From the NCBI GenBank assembly GCA_944548615.1, contig OX155979.1, forward strand, positions 14,909,597-14,973,596: DNA of 64,000 bases, in the 5' to 3' direction. The position numbers and the translations under genes were made by a program. Origin of the DNA: Micropterix aruncella. Lineage: Eukaryota; Arthropoda; Insecta; Lepidoptera; Micropterigidae. This document shows, in pieces, positions 32,601 through 41,194 of this stretch. Under the pieces are notes generated by a model, which saw nothing but the letters and a program-made list of their open reading frames with translations, did no database searches and had not been told where the DNA came from. Numbering within the stretch: the first letter of the stretch is position 1; each line of letters starts with the position of its first letter.

Positions 32601-33307
32601 CGAGCCCACTGAATTTCCAATGAGTGCCGAAGCGTTAGATGGATCTGCCTATGGTCCGAGCCTGAGGGTTCATCTGAGACCCTCCAGTCTTGAACCAGGT
32701 CGGCCACTTCTTTTGTGCAGATCGTGATGTCCAGTACCTCCTGTCTTCTTGAGTCTATGAAGGTAGGTTCTGTTCCTCTGTTGAGGATGGTGAGTTCATT
32801 GCCTAGGATAAAGTCATGCAGGCTTACCCCCCTCGGGTTTATGTTGGAACTACCCCAGCACACGTGGTGGGAGTTCGCATCGCAACCCAGAAGGAGTTGG
32901 AGCCCGCGTTGTTTCGCATATGTCACTAGGTTGGTTATATCTTCTTGCGGTGGCAGGTCAGTGGAGTCATAAGGCATGTATGCTGACCCAATGAGTAGAT
33001 CCACCGTTCTGTCTCCTGTCAAGTTGATTTTTGTTAAAACGACCGTTAGGTCATCGCCGCTGAGTTGTGGCAGAAAAGTGGCTGTGACGCCCTTAGTGAC
33101 CACGCAGGTCCTGAGTTTCCGAGTCGGTTGGGCCTTATGAATGGTTCCGCAACCTCCTAATCCACTTATAGTATCCCTAACAATCCAAGGTTCTTGGATT
33201 AGTGCTATACTTGTCTGCGCCACAGCCATGCTCCTGGTTAATATCGCCGAGGCGCTTTTGCTGTGGTGCAAGTTGATCTGGATTATGGGGACTTTTAGGT
33301 GGTTCAT
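29672..33307 (-). CDS. LOA LINE ORF2: endonuclease, reverse transcriptase, RNase H
   Basis: 1211 residues without interruption. The APE-type endonuclease covers about 1-225, with N11, E39, D143/N145, D193 and SDH at 217-219. The reverse transcriptase covers about 480-780: FLDIEGAFD (584-592), GCPQGGVISPLLW, YADD (674-677), KYLGVYLD. RNase H runs about 935-1060, with D940, E975, D1001, H1043 and D1053, so the active site is complete. A C-terminal C-x2-C-x8-H-x4-C (1152-1169) follows. The enzyme would nick target DNA and copy its own RNA at the nick. The start ATG overlaps the ORF1 stop as ATGA, suggesting stop-and-restart translation. All catalytic residues that I can check are present. Confidence 0.93.
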   Translation of the reverse strand: MNHLKVPIIQINLHHSKSASAILTRSMAVAQTSIALIQEPWIVRDTISGLGGCGTIHKAQPTRKLRTCVVTKGVTATFLPQLSGDDLTVVLTKINLTGDRTVDLLIGSAYMPYDSTDLPPQEDITNLVTYAKQRGLQLLLGCDANSHHVCWGSSNINPRGVSLHDFILGNELTILNRGTEPTFIDSRRQEVLDITICTKEVADLVQDWRVSDEPSGSDHRQIHLTLRHSLEIQWARNPRNTNWEGFDRDLAIKLTTVPNRFHTKEQLETAALSLSNAVIDAYEQNCPLKQKNLSKKVPWWNPELTKLRLTLRRCFNRARNHNTNSQHLWEEYKNARNEYNKAIVKAKRRSWRDFCESVETASEASRLNKILSSNNRPQLGCLKRPEGGHTSDTKETLKLLMETHFPGFQESSHPIAAGENSKRLHKPREWALAAKIVNPKAVEWAVSTFDPYKSPGPDGIYPVLLQKGLSQLLGPLTKVLRASIALRHVPHAWSSARVTFIPKAGRNGHIFAKDYRPISLTSFLLKSLERLVDGYLKNNHLALQPLADAQYAYREGRSTDTALHHLVSTIETQLAAKGYALGVFLDIEGAFDTTSYATIKNAMHRRGIPETIIDWTLSMLSNRNLTVYQGDTSITGIPAKGCPQGGVISPLLWSIVVDELLINLQNLGLSVYGYADDVAIVVRGNFLSILKELMDKALKTTQDWCQARGLSANPSKTKAMIFTRKYKPEPVECLKLWDKEIEYATVVKYLGVYLDPKLNWKHHLERKRTTFYASLWTCKRVMGKTWGFKPRVALWLYRAVLLPRLTYAAIVWWSRVKKLETVKMLKSLQGNYLRAATGVMKTTPTAGLEVALCCPPLDKLIIHSARLTAYRLKCLGEWKRGGHNHPELNLLHKSPFTLTQDRLRKKISVEKSYKILIPTREEWKNPQWLQSHNADAWFTDGSGTNGRFGAGVYGPKTNHRISIPLGQYATVFQAEVLAILECIKLQSRLEVKHRQILICSDSRAALDALAKATTESSVVWDCMQELNKLGKSNKITLMWIPGHQGIPGNEEADRLAKLGTLDCPVEPAVGVPFATGKKIIRDCLEQEHRASWKQSQGCRQAKAMMEQPLQKKTKALLDMSKKNLRTTIGLLTGHTTLRAHLFNLGLTESKDCRICGEEPEDSIHIVGRCPGLAAKRHSLLGRAFLEPSDLPNLKVSDLLSLVRSTGLLADN

Positions 33308-34251
33308 TTTGCTGTACCTCCTTCCGTTCCCTCCACTGCGTCCGACTCCTTCCTAGGCTTATTATCGAGCAGCCTTACGGATGCCCGTGCTAGCCCACAG
33401 TAGGGTCGGAAGTTGCAGGCCCTGAGAGTGGCCAATGAGGAGTCGCTCACCAGACAGGCGAAGTGGACGCTCGAGGCATCCTTCTTCGTGCTCCCCCTGG
33501 CGACGGCCCACCCATCGGTCTTCAGACCTGGGTTTTGCTTGTCGAGGAGTAGAAGTACTTTCTCGACAGTGTACTTGGGCTCCTCCACGTGGACCACCAC
33601 TCGATGGCGTTTGGGCAGCTCATCGACCGGCAGCACACACACGGATTCACCTTGGACGAGTAAGTCCGTGGAAAGGCTTCTGAGCCAGTTCCCCGTCTCC
33701 TCATCTGCGCACGAGAAGACGATTGCACCGTCCCTCTCCCAGCTGCCGGTAAAGGATGGTGTTTTAGTGCCAACAGGAATTTCCATGATGGCGTCCACAA
33801 TCTTGTCCCGGATGGCTTCTATGTCGCCGGCTTCAAGTTTTTTGTCAGGGTAGCCCCTTATTATGAGGGCTAGCCTGAGGAGTCCTTTCGTGGCCTGGGC
33901 GTAAGAACCTTGGTCGGAGACTTTCGGTCTTTTCCCTGTCGCCTGATGGGAGGGGCTTGGGGTGTTTGGCCCTTGTCTGGGGCGTTTAGGAGCCCCAGGG
34001 GCCTCTGCAGTCCCGTCCTCCGGCTTAGAGTTAGCACTGGAGGCTCGGGGGTTAGCAGTTAGCCCCTCTCTCATCAGTTTTTTGTAGCGACGCCTTGCGG
34101 CGCCGTTATATCTAATGCGGGTTTTGGGTGGGCTTTTTGATGGGCCCGCCCCCGCGTTGGGTGCCTCCTGTGGTTCGCTTTGAGACAAAGCCACCCCCTG
34201 GAGTGCTTCAATTAGGTTTATTTTTGGTGGTGTACTGTTTATTAGATCCAT
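33304..34251 (-). CDS. LOA LINE ORF1, RNA-binding Gag-like protein
   Basis: The frame is open from 34452, but I choose ATG at 34251 (MDLINSTPPKINLIEALQGV) because the stretch before it is low in protein character and sits in the 5' UTR. The product is about 315 residues: a basic, proline-rich N-terminal half (RRRYKKLMREG, KRPRQG, KRPK) and a C-terminal globular domain (LRLALIIRGYPDKKLEAGDI, FTGSWERDGAIVFSC, NWLRSLSTDL, LDKQNPGLKTDGWAV) that resembles DUF4780, common in LOA-type ORF1 proteins. No CCHC knuckles. It probably binds element RNA. It ends four bases into ORF2. Confidence 0.85.
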   Translation of the reverse strand: MDLINSTPPKINLIEALQGVALSQSEPQEAPNAGAGPSKSPPKTRIRYNGAARRRYKKLMREGLTANPRASSANSKPEDGTAEAPGAPKRPRQGPNTPSPSHQATGKRPKVSDQGSYAQATKGLLRLALIIRGYPDKKLEAGDIEAIRDKIVDAIMEIPVGTKTPSFTGSWERDGAIVFSCADEETGNWLRSLSTDLLVQGESVCVLPVDELPKRHRVVVHVEEPKYTVEKVLLLLDKQNPGLKTDGWAVARGSTKKDASSVHFACLVSDSSLATLRACNFRPYCGLARASVRLLDNKPRKESDAVEGTEGGTAK

Positions 34252-34582
34252 TTTGTTCCCACGAGTTCCGCGGTAGTGCGATATCACCCGGACAGAGCCG
34301 CGTATGACCGGGGCTTGGCTTATACTACCCGGAGGACGCCCGGTATCCGGGAGGCACCGTAAGAGACGCAGCACTCCCTGCGCCATGCAGCCATTAGCAC
34401 GGTAGCTTACACCTCGGCTTGGAGAGTTGGTCCGCGGTGGGGCCTTCCACACACAGTGTATTAGCCACCACTACCCGAAGAGCACCCGGCCTCGGGTATC
34501 ATCCCTCGAGCCGGGGTCCCTTCGGGCGTTCTCCTATCCGCCACCTGGAGACGCTAACCTAATTATTACGAATTATTTACTA

Positions 34583-35411
34583 ACCTCAGTCTAAAATAGT
34601 ACGAATGAAAATCACTAGATTGATTTAAATTCTTGACATAATTTTATATGTATTCTTGATATACGGAATGTTATTACTGAACGGACAATTTTCTTGTGGG
34701 TACAACGAAGTGCAACGAAGTAAGCAACTTTTATTAAAAAAAAAAAAAGTATGAAAAGCTATCATTACGATGCGCTATCTAGCGGTTGGTAAAATGTCGC
34801 TAATATTGTTTATTTACGACGTATTACCTACCGCTAGATGGCGCAGCATGCTCAAACGCTTCTAAAACCGTTATTTAACAGTTTGAGATTTCAAACTTTC
34901 AAATAAAAAAAAACGATAAACTTTAAACAATAAACAATTATTATACAATTATACTGCTATACAATAATACATTTACATGTTGTAGTCAAATCGGTGAGTA
35001 TAAAGGCATATATTTTTGGGTGTTTGTAATAAACAAACTGCTTCAAATGCAACCATTCCATCCGTATTTTCTTATGACGTTGTCATGTTCAACTATCGTC
35101 AGTAAGCCGACTTTACAGACAACCGATTTTTACTCAATATAGTGTCTTTTTAAAAATATTTTTATTACTGTCCATAATATAGGATGTAATACTATACTCC
35201 TCTGGAAGAATTTTGGAAGAAATTATGGAACAATTTTGATTGGAGGGTATCAGAATTTTTTGTTATTTACATATGACTAAGAAACCGAGTGTGAGTGAAG
35301 TATTACTTGATTGGTTTTACTATTTGTTGTAGGTCAGGCACAAAACCTTCTGAAATAACTTGAGTAACGTGGGTGTTGATTTAAAGTTAGCGATATTATA
35401 TTTTTACTCAC
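34583..35411. other. Unassigned, one short inverted repeat
   Basis: Non-coding AT-rich DNA between the LOA element and OR exon 3. At 34772-34844, GCGCTATCTAGCGGTTGGTAA faces its near-complement TTACCTACCGCTAGATGGCGC across a 31-bp centre. Nothing else recognised. Confidence 0.55.
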
Positions 35412-35873
35412 CTAACGGTTTCATCGTCGGATTTTCAAGTAGCCCACTTTTCAGGACAAGCATACAACCAAACATCGAAAATGCGTAAATTACGCAGAAC
35501 GCAAATACTATTATCTTTATTTTCTTCATGCTATGAAAATATGTCACCTTCTCGTTCTCATAAGGCTGGGAGATCTCAATTTCTCGTATAGCCAGCTCAA
35601 CTATCTTTAAGACTTCCTTTCTGTAAATAAGAAAGATTTAGATTCCTATCTTGATTGTTTACCCAAAAATATTCAAATGTAACCTGTAATAAAATATCCA
35701 TATATATAGAGTAGTATCAATCATAGTCGATGTTAATAAAAGCAATGGAAATGCGTCGTAAATGTTAGGTCCAATTTTCAATAATATATCAATCGAAAAA
35801 GGTAGTACCCACACGTATACAGTTAGTGCGTAATAAAATAGTAACAGCAGTGTATCTCTAATTATATTCCAAC
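35412..35873 (-). CDS. Odorant-receptor exons 2 and 3, open
   Basis: Exon 2 is 35873-35684 (TTCAG|GTTGG to TACAG|GT, 190 nt) and exon 3 is 35620-35412 (TTACAG|AAAGG to TTAG|GTGAGT, 209 nt). The phases join as AG|A. Exon 2 encodes transmembrane segments 1 and 2 (LLLLFYYALTVYVWVLPF; AFPLLLLTSTMIDTTLYIW). Exon 3 encodes an amphipathic loop and segment 3 (KEVLKIVELAIREIEIS; IIVFAFCVIYAFSMFGCM). Insect odorant receptors form ligand-gated channels with Orco in antennal neurons. No stop is present, unlike the plus-strand copy. Exon 1 was not found on the right, where an S1 copy and a mariner follow. The downstream part may be the exon at 26538-27634. Confidence 0.75.
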
Positions 35874-36048
35874 CTGAAATTCAATTTTGTTTTATTAATT
35901 AACGCACAAACGATACTATACTCAACGCAATCCTTTCTGATACTCGGGGCAATAAAACGTGGAAGCAAGATAGCACATCACTTTTCTCTCTCGCACAAGA
36001 TATAGAGATGCGCTATCCCCGGCCACGCCTCACTATCGATATCGATGG

Positions 36049-36712
36049 GAGCTAATGGGCCCATGATGAGGTGGCCACGATGACCCATGTGTTCAGGGTC
36101 GGTCACACTCACGGGTCAACACCCATTCGATGGCCTCCACGCATGGGGTGCGAGCCTGGGTAGGACATTGGGTCAACCAGTCGCCCCTGGGAATCAAACC
36201 TCTGGCGCTCCTGGACGGTCTGCGCACCGAGCGGCGCAAGCCAATCGACTGTGCTCTCCGACTAACAGTCGGGGGAGTCTGGGAACTGTATTGTTTCCTA
36301 TAGAGCGGGGGTGGTTGTCTACCTTACGGCGACTGCTCTTGAAATGACCATTGGCCATCCGATCCCGGTTCAGAGTCGGGCAAAGGACGCCTTGATCCGC
36401 GATAGATTCGGTGCACACCGTTTCACCGCTTCGTAAGGGAGAGGACCGCGCAAGCGACCTCGAACTCGGAACCAATCGAGAGACCGGAGAAATCTGGTCA
36501 CAATTGGAAGTGAGGGCGCGAGTATCTCGAGCCCGCCGGGTTTATTCCTGGCTCACTCGCGGTAAGGCGTTGGACTCTCACGGGTTGTGACGTAGCTGGA
36601 CGTAGAATTGTACTGTCCAAAGTCTTCTACGTTCCCTGCAGGGCGACAGAACGACTAATCGTTAAAACGTCCTGTGGTGACGGGCTCGCCCGTTGTAGTT
36701 GACACCGCAAGT
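36049..36712 (+). mobile_element. S1 retroposon, full length, 15-bp target duplication
   Basis: Flanked by TATCGATATCGATGG at 36034-36048 and 36713-36727. The sense strand is plus: it starts GAGCTAATGGGCCCATGATG and ends GTTGACACCGCAAG. This is the longest target duplication of the family in the window. Confidence 0.93.
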
Positions 36713-37153
36713 TATCGATATCGATGGATTTTCGATATTGATATGGTCGGATACATAGTAAGACACACACTTACACACATAACATAACAAGACACACACT
36801 TACACACATGTTACATGCACACAAACATATAAACACTTCATATTAGGGTTGGTTGTAAGAGATTGTCGTATGATAATAAACCGCATAAGGTCCTTATCAC
36901 TGGAAAACCGCCTCCCTTTTACCTTCTTTTACACATGCGGGAACAGTGCAAAGTCGCAGGGAGCAAGGTCTGGACTGTAGGGAGGGTGCTCGTAAGATTC
37001 AGTCCTGTCGTGGTCAAATATTCGGTGCAGGCTTTGGCACGGTGTGCTGGAGCATTATCGTGATGGAGGAACCAAGTATCCATTCTTGACTTTGACCGCA
37101 GGCTCTTCAGAGATACAATGACTTTGGGTAGGCACTGTTCAGGCACTTAGCTA

Positions 37154-38813
37154 TGGGAAGTGGGGCATAACCACATATGGGGGCACAACCGTTTTCTACC
37201 ATTTCGTGGTTTATTTCTTTTGAATAGCAACATTTTTTTCGACATGGTCACACATTTTCAATGGCCGCTCTCTTGTCATGTTGTGTCAGTGACGCTGGTT
37301 GTGCGAAGAAAAGGTTATTTGCATTTTTGTTAAATTTGGTAAGTTGTTTATAATTACGTAACAATGTTATAGATGCGATAGGTAGGATCGATTACTAGTT
37401 TTATGATTGAGTGATTTACTTAACTTGAGAGATCTTTATTGCGTTTTGTTTACATCGTTTGTTAGTAATCTAACCTCAAATTATCAGACACAGCGAACGT
37501 TAATTTTTAAAACGAGTACCTGAGGCAAAACCACATAGGGGCACAACTGCATAGGGTGCGGTTATGCCCCCAAAATATTTTTGTATACTATTTTTGTTTC
37601 TTGACGTTTTGCAGGTACAAAAGCGATAGTTTTTGAAAATAGTACGGAACTACGTGCGCTGTACAACGCGGCAGTCGTGGGATGAACGTTCCATGAAAAG
37701 TGCTGTTGAGGCTGTTATTAATAAAGAAATGGGCTTCAAAAAAGCGTCCATGAATTTTAATATGCCTACTAGTACTCTTAGAGACAGAGTAAAAAATATT
37801 AAGGGTGGGTTGCAGGATATTGAAAACAGCGGAGCTAAAGGGTGTGGGAACTTCAAAACTGTCTTTAGAAAAAATCAAGAAAAATAAATGGTGGATCACA
37901 TTCTGTACCTGAAAAGCCGTCTGTTTCCTATTACTGTGAAGGATTTGCGGGAGATTGCTTTCAATTTAGCAGAAAAAATAACATAAAACATTGTTTTGAT
38001 AAAGAAACTAGGATGGCTGATACACATTTGTCGAAAAATTTCTGAAAAGGAATCCAATCATAACCCTGCGTAAACCAGAAGGAGCTTCAGGACCTTCCAG
38101 AGACCTCATTAAATTGCCTGATAGAGGAAGACCGGTAACGTCTCGCCAAACAAAAAGAAAAGGAAAGACTGCCATTTTGACAGGTTCTCCGTACAAATCA
38201 GAACTGGAAGACCCTAATTCAAAACAAAGACCCCACGTGTTACAAAAGGCAAAGGTAAAGGCAAAAAGACCACACTAAAAACAAAGGAATTTAACGAAAA
38301 GAAGACGCCTGAAACTACTATAAATAAAAAATTAAAGCGGAAGGAAACACAAGCAGTGAAAAAACCGATCAAGAAAGCTAAACGCGATAGTGAAGATGAA
38401 GATAAAGATAATTAATGCATATTTTGCTTAGATATGTACTCTTAATCAAAGTCAACAGATGGTTGGATTAAATGTCCTGGTTGGGCTAATGATGCCTGTG
38501 CAGGCATAGATGAAGAAGACGATTTCGAGTATGTCTGTGATTTTTGCCAATAACAACAAAAATCGGTTGTGCCCCCAATGAAAATTGCTGGGTCGGTTGT
38601 GCCCCACTGTAGGGGCAACACCGTTTTTTATATTAATACAGTTTTGAGGTTATAACTACTTTTTATGATGTTTTTGTATTTAAAAACTACTTCAATTGTG
38701 TGAACTAATAGTACAGTCACTAAATAAAGCCGTGAAAATGACTGAAATTGCTTTATTTTCTCTATATTTTAATCGACTGATTGTTTTTGGGGCGGTTTTG
38801 CCCCCACTTCCCC
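37154..38813 (+). mobile_element. Pogo-like element with deleted transposase
   Basis: Ends TGGGAAGTGGGGCATAACC and, on minus, GGGGAAGTGGGGGCAAAACC; TA on both sides (37152-37153, 38814-38815). Inside on plus: a psq-type HTH (RQSWDERSMKSAVEAVINKE, GFKKASMNFNMPTSTLRDRV), VDHILYLKSRLFPITVKDLR, YTFVEKFLKRNPIITLRKPE, then a jump to a lysine-rich tail (LIKLPDRGRPVTSRQTKRK) and a C-terminal zinc finger (CIFCLDMYS, WIKCPG, YVCDFC). The DDE catalytic core is missing and stops are present, so it is non-autonomous. Confidence 0.8.
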
Positions 38814-39013
38814 TATGTGTCCAAAATTCCAGTCGATTTGAAAAATACATTTATTATTTTCTTCTTTACAGATCGGCATTTTCTGACAACTACGAGTGTG
38901 TACTCATTATCAAAGACCAAAACTTTGTTTTGAGCATTGGTCGGCAAATCATAATAGTACAGCCAAGTCTCGTCATCTGTAACGATGTTGTTCACATACC
39001 CAGATTGTCTCTT

Positions 39014-39683
39014 CTTCTTCTTCATCATCATCAGCGCGCATTCGCCCACCGTTGGGCATACACCTCTCCCTCACTCTCCATCCGGATCGGTTGTCCGTTT
39101 CCCTCATCCAGACAGGTCCAGCTGTCTCCTTGATGTCATTGGACCATCGGGCCGGTGGTCTGCCCACACTTCTCCTGCCTAGATGGTGTCTCCACTCCAA
39201 AACGCGCTTGCTCCACCGTTCGTCGTGTCGTCGGGCCACGTGGCCGGCCCGAGCCCATTTCAGCTTGGCCACTCTTTGACCCAGGTCGACCACCTTCGTG
39301 CGCTGTCTGATGAGCTCGTTTCGGACTCGATCGCGCAACGATATGTCGAGCATGACTCGCTCCATGTTACGCTGCACCACCTTAAGCTCGTGGATCATCC
39401 CAGCAGTCAGTGTCCATGTCTCACAAGCATACGTCAGCCGATAATACGCACTGATTATACACCTTTGTCTTGAGCGATTGGGGAATTCTGGACTTCAGCA
39501 CGAAGCTCAGCTTCCCGAAGGCTGCCCATCCCAATTGTTTTCTTCGCTTTATCTCTGCCATCATCGAGTCCCGGCCGAGCTTTATCACCTGTCCTAGGTA
39601 TGTGTACTCCTGCACCTGTTCCAGCGGTTGTCCAGTCAATGAAATGGGATTCGGGTGAGATCAGCTTTCGCCATCGTTTGATA
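39014..39683 (-). mobile_element. RTE-type LINE 3' end, 12-bp target duplication
   Basis: Flanked by AGATTGTCTCTT (39002-39013, 39684-39695). Minus translation: EQVQEYTYLGQVIKLGRD and LSFVLKSRIPQSLKTKVYNQ, then LKVVQRNMERVMLDISLRDR, LKWARAGHVARRHDERWSKR, GRPPARWSNDIKETAG, the RTE/BovB signature. It ends in a GATGATGA/AGAAGA simple tail. A frameshift lies near 39400-39420; 5' truncated. Confidence 0.88.
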
Positions 39684-40052
39684 AGATTGTCTCTTATCAA
39701 ACTTTTTTACCATCTCCCGGCACCAAGTTACAAGTCGTGTCGTCTGCTCTTTAGTCAGTCGATGCGGCACCCAGAGAAAATAAAGTTTTTTTATGTGCAA
39801 ATGATCAATATGAATCGAACGAATTGCTGGTGCAACTAGGCCTGAAGTATCCTCTATCTGTTGGTAGGTTACTCGCCTGTCCTCGTCAAGCATTTTTCTC
39901 ACAGTAGTAACGTTTTTCTTTGTAACTGTCGTTCGTAACCTTCCCGGCCTCTCAGCATCCTCCAGAGTGAAATTTCCATATATACATAATACTGATTAAG
40001 CAATATCATAATATAAATGATTAGGTAAGATAAAAATAAAATATTTAAAAAT

Positions 40053-40890
40053 TCTATACTAATATTATAAACTAGCTGACCCGTGCCCACTTCGTTGGGC
40101 GGTAAAACTTTTTACTTGTTATTAAGTTATGAGTGTGGTTTGGTTAGTGCTGAGTGCTATGATTTATTTCCTTACTGCCAAAAGAAGGGTTATATTTTTA
40201 CTGCATATGTATGTATGTATTTGCATGCCAATTTGACTATATAACCGTTATTTGTGAGTGTCTCCTTGTGAGTGTCTTATTTGTGAGTGTCTTATCTCTT
40301 TAACCGTTTATGCAGTAAAAGTGAAATTATATGCAGTAAAAGGGAAAAGTCTTTTGTTTTAAAGACTTGAAACGATAAATTTACTTATTTTGATAATAAT
40401 TCATAATTGTTGATAATATGACCAATAAACATGACCTAACGATTTAAATTAGCTTTCTACTTTTTGTGACTTAAATATAAAAGTTAGACATATGCTGTCG
40501 CTGACTTTTTTGTAGGCATTATCAAGCTATACAACTTTTACCTAGAACTTAATCATATATCTTTCATCGTTAAGGCAGCGTTAGTTAGAAGCCTTTTCGT
40601 TCGACCGTTTTTTCCGACTTACTTTGGAAATCCGACTACCACGGAAAAGTTTTTTCATTTTTCGGATTAATATAATAATATAGCCTATGACACTCACTCA
40701 CTCACTTCAGTAGATCTAGAGATTACTTCCTAACAAGGTCACAAACTTTACCTCTTTATAATATTAGTATAGATAAGTAAAGTTTATAAGTTTGTATGTA
40801 GGAAGTAATCTCCGAAACTACTCATCCGTGTAGAAAATTCTTACACTAATGGAAAGCTACATTATCGAAGGGTGCTAAAGGTTATTTATT
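40053..40890 (+). mobile_element. Helitron fragment interrupted by another Helitron
   Basis: TCTATACTAATATTATAAA (40053-40071) and, after the 40072-40773 element, AAGTTTGTATGTAGGAAGTA and GGAAAGCTACATTAT (40774-40890) together make the 5' part of a plus-strand Lep1-like Helitron. No 3' hairpin end is seen. Confidence 0.65.
40072..40773 (-). mobile_element. Non-autonomous Helitron (Lep1-like), copy 4
   Basis: On minus, TCTATACTAATATTATAAAG at the start and hairpin plus CAGCTAG at the end, flanked by A and T. It is inserted in a plus-strand Helitron of the same family. Confidence 0.8.
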
Positions 40891-41194
40891 TATTTATTTG
40901 ATTAATTAATTTGTAATGAATATTGGTTTTCAATACGAAAGCACGATATTTTTTAATCAAGTCGGAGAAAATGAGCCGGTGAGGAAGCTAATGGGCCCTT
41001 GCTGAGTTGGCCACGAAGATCGGTTTGTCACACTCACGGGTCGACACCCATCCGGCGGCCTGCACGCATGAAGTGCGAGCCCGGGCAGGACTCTGGCCTT
41101 GGGGGTAGTTTCCCCTAGGAATCAACCTTCTGGCGCTCCTGGACGGTCTGCGCACCGTGCGGCGTAAGGTAATCGATTGTGCACTCTGACTAAC

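Larger units (their letters stand above)
29548..34569 (-). mobile_element. Full-length LOA-clade LINE, apparently intact
   Basis: A 5022-bp element on minus, flanked by a perfect 13-bp duplication GAATTATTTACTA (29535-29547, 34570-34582). The order is 5' UTR (34569-34252), ORF1, ORF2, a short 3' UTR and a tail of about 14 CTA units (TAG on plus, 29548-29590). Both ORFs are open. An RNase H domain after the reverse transcriptase and FLDIEGAFD point to the LOA clade (relatives Lian, Loa, Bilbo). Perfect TSD and open frames suggest a young insertion. If the OR exons on either side belong to one gene, the element lies in its intron. Confidence 0.9.
36850..39985 (-). mobile_element. Mariner transposase remnant, split twice
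   Basis: Read on minus: N-terminal part (39985-39684) GNFTLEDAERPGRLR, KMLDEDRRVTYQQIEDTSG, FLWVPHRLTKEQ; then across an RTE LINE (39014-39683) the middle part (39013-38814) NIVTDDETWLYYYDLP and SVKKKIINVFFKSTGILDT; then across a pogo-like element (37154-38813) the C-terminal part (37153-36850) QCLPKVIVSLKSL, FLHHDNAPAHRAKA and, frameshifted, HPPYSPDLAPCDFALFP. These carry the three catalytic aspartates of the DD34D triad. Stops and frameshifts make it inactive. Terminal inverted repeats were not located. Confidence 0.85.

Noticed and set aside
30201..33853. Plus-strand open frames of 60-146 residues opposite the LOA element
   Set aside because: They are shadows of ORF1 and ORF2, which have clear domain matches on minus.
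37633..37887. Host psq-domain gene
   Set aside because: The frame lies inside a TA-flanked element with inverted ends and continues as broken pogo-type transposase.
40053..40773. TIR DNA transposon with 19-bp perfect inverted repeats
   Set aside because: The left repeat belongs to an outer, oppositely oriented Helitron that resumes at 40774.
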